The notes under the pieces are model-generated. The model was not told where the DNA came from. It saw nothing but the letters and a program-made list of their open reading frames with translations, and did not search any database. DNA of 64,000 nucleotides from Acephala macrosclerotiorum. Its lineage: Eukaryota; Ascomycota; Leotiomycetes; Helotiales; Mollisiaceae. How positions within the stretch are numbered: position 1 is the stretch's first letter; each line of letters begins with the position of its first letter. The translations under genes were made by a program, and so were the position numbers. Positions 58,138 to 64,000 of the stretch are shown here, in pieces. The stretch covers positions 1 to 64,000 of the forward strand of contig MU119252.1 of NCBI GenBank assembly GCA_014904845.1, given 5' to 3'.

Positions 58138-59749
58138 TTATCTGTAGTTGGAGCTCGATAAATTAGAGCACACGCGGAACTGACTATCGTAAGCATGCCA
58201 TTGGTAATTCTGAAATACCTCCACCATACCATTGAAAAAGGACGCCTGGTCGTGAAATAATCTCAGGCGTCCAACATCTCGGGCATACCATTTCTTCATC
58301 GGTCGCTAGGTCTAGTACCACAGACATTGTGACATTGCACCTTCTGATGACAGTTTGGCTCCACTTCGCGCTATCAACGACATTATTGTTCGCATCGTTC
58401 AATCGGTATTGTTGATTGAGCACATATTTCTGCCCTGGAACTCCTTCGAAAGATTCACGCAAAAATGTGGTGAAAACGCTGTAGTGTTGGAAGAACTCAA
58501 CAGGAAGATACTTTCGTCGTCCCAACACATCCTCGAAGAGGATGTTATCGCTGAGTAGGAGTCTCGGCATAGTTGCGCTAAACCGTTTGAAGGCCATTAG
58601 AAAGAACAAAAATTGCGGCCCAAGGTAAAGTCTAATGACATTAGCTCCATGCATGTACATCTTAACAGGGTTATGAGACTTACAATGCCTCATTGAACAA
58701 CTCGCGAAGACTCAGTGCTAGCAAGTACATGCTGTTCAACAGCAATTAAAAATCTTTGGCTCTATTATATAAAAATCGAGACACTTACCACTTAGCAAAC
58801 AAGGTTTTAAGCTCCGAAACCGAAGCTCGTAAGGAGACAACCTTTTCATCCGTGCTTTGATTTTGGGGGAAGCATTGTGCGTTGGCGATCGTAGTGAGTG
58901 ACATGCTTAATGACTTCAAGTCGTTCGATTGATTATGAATCAGCTGCTCGAGCCTGGAACTTGTCGGGCAGCGGTCAACAGTATTCTCACTGTCGCGAGG
59001 TTTAAAGTCTCGAGCGATGCGCTTAGAAGCCTGATCAGTCTGCTGTTTTTGCTCACTGGTAATTAACTGCTGGTTATCTTGCCCAGCCGTGCTAAGTTTG
59101 ATGGAAGCACCGATTTCTTGAATCAACATCTCTTGAGTCTCTGCATATTTTTTGGCCGAATCCTTCAAGGTCTCGAGTTCATACCGAAGGCCATTCGACA
59201 CAGCACTCTCGATGCTAGAAGCAATTTTGTCGGAGACATCACCGGGCAATCTCTCCTTCAGTTGAGATATAGCATGTCTAGTTTCAAAGTAAGTTCGAGT
59301 GCTGGTATGAGAGGGATGACATACAAAGTCTGGGATTGCAGCAAGATGTTGAGGCTAGAAATGGGGACAGAGATTCGGTCTCGCAGAGTTTGGACTTCCT
59401 TTGAAACACCCATCGCCCACTGTACTTTCCTCGGAGCTGTTCGCCATCCCCCTCTCTTACTTTGCAATCCCAGAGCCGCATCGAATTTCTGGACTTTGAC
59501 AAAGAAATCCGAGAGCGGCTTCGCGATCTTCTCAGCCTCGAATTGGATGATGTCTTGCTGAGACGGAGTGGCAATGACTGGCGCGATGGTACGTAGATTC
59601 TGGAGTGTTATCTCGAGTCCAAACAAGAAGTCGATCGATTCTCGGTAATCTGATTTCGCACCGTTCGTCTCCTTCAAGGCACCGGCTATCTTAGCTACGA
59701 GTTGAACGGAGGCGATGATATCGCCAGCGGACCACCCAAACGCAGCCAT
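58138..59749 (-). CDS. Ubiquitin-like-domain protein with fungal N-terminal helical domain
   Basis: Exons 59749-59325, 59277-58789, 58731-58684, 58631-58230 and 58183-58138 (introns 47, 57, 52 and 46 nt) give 469 residues, all phases matching. The N-terminus MAAFGWSAGDIIASVQLVAK is the start of a helical domain common at the head of fungal NLR-like and signalling proteins. A coiled-coil and linker region follows. The C-terminal part has LLLSDNILFEDVLGRRKYLP and PVEFFQHYSVFTTFLRESFE, typical of the fungal ubiquitin-like module, and ends with CPRC and CQFRVC, perhaps a zinc knuckle. The final intron (58184-58229) starts at GTATGG; without it translation ends in other residues. It lies only 76 bp upstream of the WD40 start on the same strand, so a shared message is possible. 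Confidence 0.75.
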
Positions 59750-61335
59750 CACATGCGCAATGTCAAAACAGAAGATTCATCATAATTGAGATTGACAAGT
59801 CAGAAAAACTTGAGCCACGACAGCTTCATCGTAGAGATGCAGTATGATCAGATTTCAGATTCAGATGTAGAAAATTGAATTGTAAAGACGGACGTTCGAG
59901 AACGAGGCTGTTGTGGCTGTGGGATTGCGGTATATGGCTCTCCAATAGGGGTTGGAGGGTATTGATGAATGGGACCCCTGTGCCTCCTCAGATTCCCGAA
60001 TCGTGGGTCATGTGCATAGCCCTGAATGCCCTCTATTCTCAACGCTACGCTCTGGCAGCTCATTGGACTCGCGCTGCATGCTAGGACACGGACCTATTGA
60101 AATGATACTAATTTTTGGAAGAATAAGGTTGAGCTATTCCGTAGATACGGAGGCATAAAGGGGAAAGTTCGATTCTCTGGATGGGAAGAGCTTTGATTAC
60201 ATGGTAAATTGACTAGTCTACATCAGGAATAGCTTCTACCCCCGAAAGTATGCCTGGAATAATCCTCAACTCAACTCAACACAACCTTGTTATCTTTTGA
60301 TTTCTGCATGATCTATCAGTTGTACGTGAGCTCAAGTGGTGAGTTGAAGACACAGGCCTGGTTTGCACATGTGAGAACATCTGCTTCTTGGATATAGAAG
60401 GGATGAAAGAGGTACTGGATGACCCAAATGACTTCGCGGGGCAAGTATTGCTTATGAACTTTCATGTGTGACCTGGGTTTTAGACGTTAGGTCAGGCTTG
60501 AAAACATCGAGCATCGTCTAATTTTGTACGGGGGCACAGGCTGAGGAACTAAATTCATCCCGAAATTACTTTCGGGAACTGAGGCATAAGAGCTTCGAGT
60601 CTGAGAAGACGCGAGAGAAAAAAAAGTCGGAAAGCCTTTCTCTTCGTCTCAATTAAATGAATCTGAGCCCAACAAGTCTCCTCTTCAAGTCCCTTGGCGC
60701 ATCAATTCCTCGTCCGCCATACTTGAAAAACTCCAACCAAACTATCCAGCCTCTTCCTCTTTCCCTCGAACGATAGTTGAGATCGAATAGCACGCAGGCA
60801 TCTGACCAGACTTCCATTTCGCTCACACTACGAACATTCCCCAGAATAAAACAGATTGCAAGGGAAAATTTCGAGGATACGCTTGCATTTCGAGTCCTCA
60901 ATGCGGCAACTTGTGTTTGCATTCCCATGTGAGACAAAATTCCCAAGCCACAACGCCACTTGGAGCCATGTACGCAGGATCGAAACATCGAATAACATGC
61001 ACGCATTTCAAGCATCAACCCCCCCTGCTTGAAGAGTCGGGATTATTATGTGAATGGAAAGATGAAGAAAATGTTTTCCAGACCAGACTTGAGCATGGCC
61101 AAAGCGCAAATAAGATTGGTACCAAACCACTTACGTCATAGTGCAGCAAGGCAAAGTCAACGGAGTCTGAGAGATTCGGATAGCGGCATTATTCACAAAT
61201 ATATCTTCATCAATGAGGTCCAGGCAGCAATCTCAAGTATAATATCCGCCCACCTGCGAAACTCAATCTATCTGCTGGGCTGGTGCACAACGTTTCCGCC
61301 ACTCAAGACTAACAACATTTGCCTGCCGAAGTCCC
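59750..61335. other. Intergenic, no gene seen
   Basis: About 1.6 kb separating the accessory block from the phosphatase gene; frames are short and unsupported. Confidence 0.5.
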
Positions 61336-62427
61336 ATGTCTCGACGAACAATATCTGCAAACGAACGCATGCCAACACTTCCGCAATACCAACCGGCGCG
61401 GACGGGCGAGACAGCAAAGCCTCGGTCAAGGTGGAGGATATTTGGATATTTGATAGTCTTTCTGGTTATCTCATGGGCCGGTTTCCTGCTTTTTACCTCC
61501 AAAGTCACCATGGCTGTAAGAGAAGCGGAACCATTAGGGAAAGATGAATACGGCTCGAACTCTCAACCTGCGTTCTCAGACATGATCCAACTCATAGATC
61601 TGCCAGCTGCGTACCTCCCCAAAACAGGCAAACATCGACATTCCGGGCGACTTATAATCGTGGGCGATGTGCATGGAATGAAGGACGAATTGGTGCATCT
61701 GCTAGACAAAGTCGATTTCAACAAAAAGCACGATCATTTGATCCTTGCTGGGGACATGATTTCGAAAGGACCAGACTCTCCGGGCGTTGTGGATTTGGCT
61801 ATGGACCTGGGTGCCACCGGAGTGAGGGGCAACCACGAAGACCGAATTATACTTGCACACAAGGACATGAAGTCAAAACATATTTCGATGGATACACCAG
61901 ATCCTAACGAGGATAGAGACAAGCAGCAGGATGCTATGGAGGAGATAAGCTACAGCCATGGCGATTACAAGGATAGAGCGCTTGTGAGGGCTCTGGGAGA
62001 GAAGAGAATTAAATGGCTGGAGGAGTGCCCGGTGATATTGAGGGTGGGAAAATTGGGATCGATGGGCGAAGTGATTGTTGTCCACGCAGGCCTTGCTCCA
62101 GGTGTGAAGCTGGAAAAGCAAGATCCCGTTATGGTGATGACAATGAGAACCATGACCGACGACGGAGTACCAAGCGACGGAAGAGAAGGCAAGGCGTGGA
62201 ACAAAGTCTGGAATAAGTACCAAAAAAGCCTTCCGAAGGACGAACGCTCAACCGTCATCTACGGACACGATTCGAAACGAGGTCTACAAGTCGAAAAGTA
62301 CAGCATGGGCATTGACACTGGATGTCAGAAAGGAGGCCAATTGACAGCCGTAGTGATCGAAGGAGGACACAGCGATCATACTCATAAGATTGTACATGTC
62401 AACTGCAAAGACAGCCGAAATAGATGA
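61336..62427 (+). CDS. ppn2: Ppn2-type metallophosphatase (endopolyphosphatase-like), membrane-anchored
   Basis: A single exon of 363 residues. A basic cytoplasmic N-terminus precedes one membrane helix (FGYLIVFLVISWAGFLLFTS), giving a type II anchor with the enzyme in the lumen. The calcineurin-like/PPP metal-binding motifs are complete: IIVGDVHGMKDELVHLLD, LAGDMISKGPDSPG, VRGNHEDRI, VVHAGLAPG and IYGHDSKRGLQ. Yeast Ppn2 is a vacuolar Zn-dependent endopolyphosphatase with the same size and topology, which is the best match I know. A bis-nucleoside tetraphosphatase-like or other phosphoester activity is the alternative. No intron is needed and the start context is good (ATG at 61336). Confidence 0.85.
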   Translation: MSRRTISANERMPTLPQYQPARTGETAKPRSRWRIFGYLIVFLVISWAGFLLFTSKVTMAVREAEPLGKDEYGSNSQPAFSDMIQLIDLPAAYLPKTGKHRHSGRLIIVGDVHGMKDELVHLLDKVDFNKKHDHLILAGDMISKGPDSPGVVDLAMDLGATGVRGNHEDRIILAHKDMKSKHISMDTPDPNEDRDKQQDAMEEISYSHGDYKDRALVRALGEKRIKWLEECPVILRVGKLGSMGEVIVVHAGLAPGVKLEKQDPVMVMTMRTMTDDGVPSDGREGKAWNKVWNKYQKSLPKDERSTVIYGHDSKRGLQVEKYSMGIDTGCQKGGQLTAVVIEGGHSDHTHKIVHVNCKDSRNR

Positions 62428-64000
62428 GCGGAGTATTTAACCTTACAAGAGATTCGATGGCGCATTTGTCGAATACTTGATATACATCAGGATTGCATAC
62501 ACGGTCGGCGTTTGGATCAAGCATTTGTTAGGGTTACAATGGATTTAGGACATTCAGTATACAGCATTCTTCGGCCTCGAGGCTCAGCATCAGCATAATA
62601 GATACCCTTTCGACCTTTGGCTTTCTTTCACGTGTGTCTCAGCCCCCGGACGATCACGACGAAGATCTCTTGCAACCGTCAACCTCGAGAAACGATGATG
62701 TGAGTCGTCCTCCCCGATCCCCGCGTTTTTTTGACTTCAGTTGCTATGTCTATATTTGGAACTTAGCGGCTGATTCACTGGCTGTACTTGATCTCTCTAA
62801 CCGTCGGACAATTCAACTGATCTTGATCGACACTTTAGATGTCGACCCTATTCTCGGAGTGTCAACATATTCTCTATAGCTCCGTACGATTTTCAAGTCC
62901 CGAAGACAGTTATGGACACAAGTGGCGTCGTCCAGGAACAGGTCAGCTTTCTTCCTATTCCCATGGGTTTGTTATGAGTCTGTTTGGGTAGTTGTGGAGA
63001 ATCCAAAAGTAGAAGCTTGCAGAAAGAGCATTGTCAAAAATCATGTTCTGGACCAGAAATGGCTAGCAGAGACCGCACTTGTGTCCGCTTGATGTCAATC
63101 TTGACGCTACAAGATGGCGAATCCGAGCATGCTAGAACTAGCACTTCACACGGCTTGGCTAGAATAGACTAAGTCTTCATTTCCTTCGTAGCCACAAGGC
63201 TGCTCCCGCATCTTCTAAACTCTATGAGATGAAAACATGCGAGATGAACGCTCCTTCGGATCTCCATACTCGGGGCCATCACAAAGTCCAGACTCGCAGA
63301 ATTTTCTCATTTGGGTCCGAAAATTGAGCGTGTTCCTACTCTGTGTCAACCTACGATAGCTTACTGAGTCGGGCCCTGATTTTTGGGATAGAGTGCGAAA
63401 CTTTGCCCCTAGTAGTTTCCGAAGTGCTATGCAGCCGTCGACATCTTGCCACCCATCATGGCGGTTTCCCCAGACCGGCTGTCAGCCTTGTAAGAAGCTT
63501 AGCGGTATTGCGTCATTGGGCCCATCTCTAGATCTGATTGGACAACTCCAGCTTTTCCAAAGTAATGGGGCATGCGTTTTCGGGAAGAACGCTGGCCTTT
63601 CTGCAATTTGAGACTACTACATCTTGTCCAAAGGCTGGTCCCAGCAGCATTTCCTTTGTCAAAAATACAAGTTTTTCCCTTCGGAAGTGGTTTGACATAG
63701 AGAAGCTTTAGTTCTATTGACCTCAAGTGAAATTACACCAATTCCCAGAGTAGTTACGCCTTTACTGACCTAGGCCTCTCCTTTGAGTTTCAAGGTTAAA
63801 TTATTTCCTGGCTAGGCCGACAAGCTTGTGTGGAGAAAGCGCCCTGATTATGATTGGGTGCTCTCTTTACGTCAAGGTCTAGTGGCTACTGGTGATGCTA
63901 TACCCCTTTTAGCAAAATACTGCGAAGCTACCTCTTCAGCCGCGTCCTGTTTGGAAGTCTCAGTTTCCATAGACCTGCAAGACTACAGGGTTGTTTGACG
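62428..64000. other. Window end, no supported gene
   Basis: About 1.6 kb with only short frames. An ATG near 62,912 heads a short frame (MDTSGVVQEQ) followed by a gtcagc donor-like site and could begin a gene running out of the window, but I cannot find a second exon. Confidence 0.4.

Noticed and set aside
58184..58232. WD40 gene starting at the ATG at 58232
   Set aside because: This overlaps the last exon and intron of the ubiquitin-like gene, and the first ~57 residues look like shadow sequence; 58061 is a better start.
59079..59561. Plus-strand ORFs over the ubiquitin-like gene
   Set aside because: They are antisense shadows of a gene with consistent splice phases on the minus strand.
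60150..60185. tRNA-like B box (gttcgattc)
   Set aside because: No matching A box or acceptor stem upstream; no cloverleaf can be drawn.

Overview
The window is nuclear DNA of a filamentous ascomycete (Pezizomycotina). Evidence: genes with many short spliceosomal introns (about 45-250 nt, GT-AG with CTRAY-like branch sites), a hacA-type bZIP gene with the 20-nt Ire1 intron, a 20.9 kDa-type complex I subunit, and a 2 kb AT-only block that looks RIP-mutated. Membership of Leotiomycetes/Helotiales is my inference from gene style, not shown.

Layout. 1-2.1 kb: AT-rich, hypermutated repeat relic. 2.4-3.4 kb: small polytopic membrane protein. 6.1-7.3 kb (-): hacA, the unfolded-protein-response regulator. 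9.7-17.2 kb: dense housekeeping block with tad2 (tRNA A-to-I editing), a complex I subunit (-), csm3 (replication fork protection) and ski2 (cytoplasmic 3'-5' mRNA decay). 17.5-20.3 kb (-): AlkB-like 2-oxoglutarate oxygenase with a zinc-finger-like middle and an unidentified N-terminal module, preceded by a ~161-bp tandem array carrying splice-site-like signals. 21-25 kb: gene-poor, with a ~0.2 kb MITE. 25.4-29.6 kb: peroxisomal 4CL-like acyl-CoA ligase and an Sqt1-like ribosomal-protein chaperone. 30.3-33.6 kb: two adjacent broken genes. 34.5-50 kb: Tudor-SN nuclease, Cu/Zn superoxide dismutase, a Rom2-type Rho1 GEF, a small low-complexity protein and transaldolase. 51-59.8 kb: an accessory block with all genes on the minus strand, holding two OTT_1508-like deaminase paralogues (one broken), a WD40 protein and a ubiquitin-like protein. 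61.3-62.4 kb: a Ppn2-type metallophosphatase. The remaining 1.6 kb shows no gene I can defend.

Most exon structures were built by hand and checked for GT-AG borders, reading phase and total length divisible by three. Several introns are a multiple of three long and free of stops, so a plain ORF reading would translate through them. The housekeeping genes are clean over long stretches, which makes the multiple lesions at 30-33.6 kb and 54.3 kb more likely real gene decay than sequencing error.
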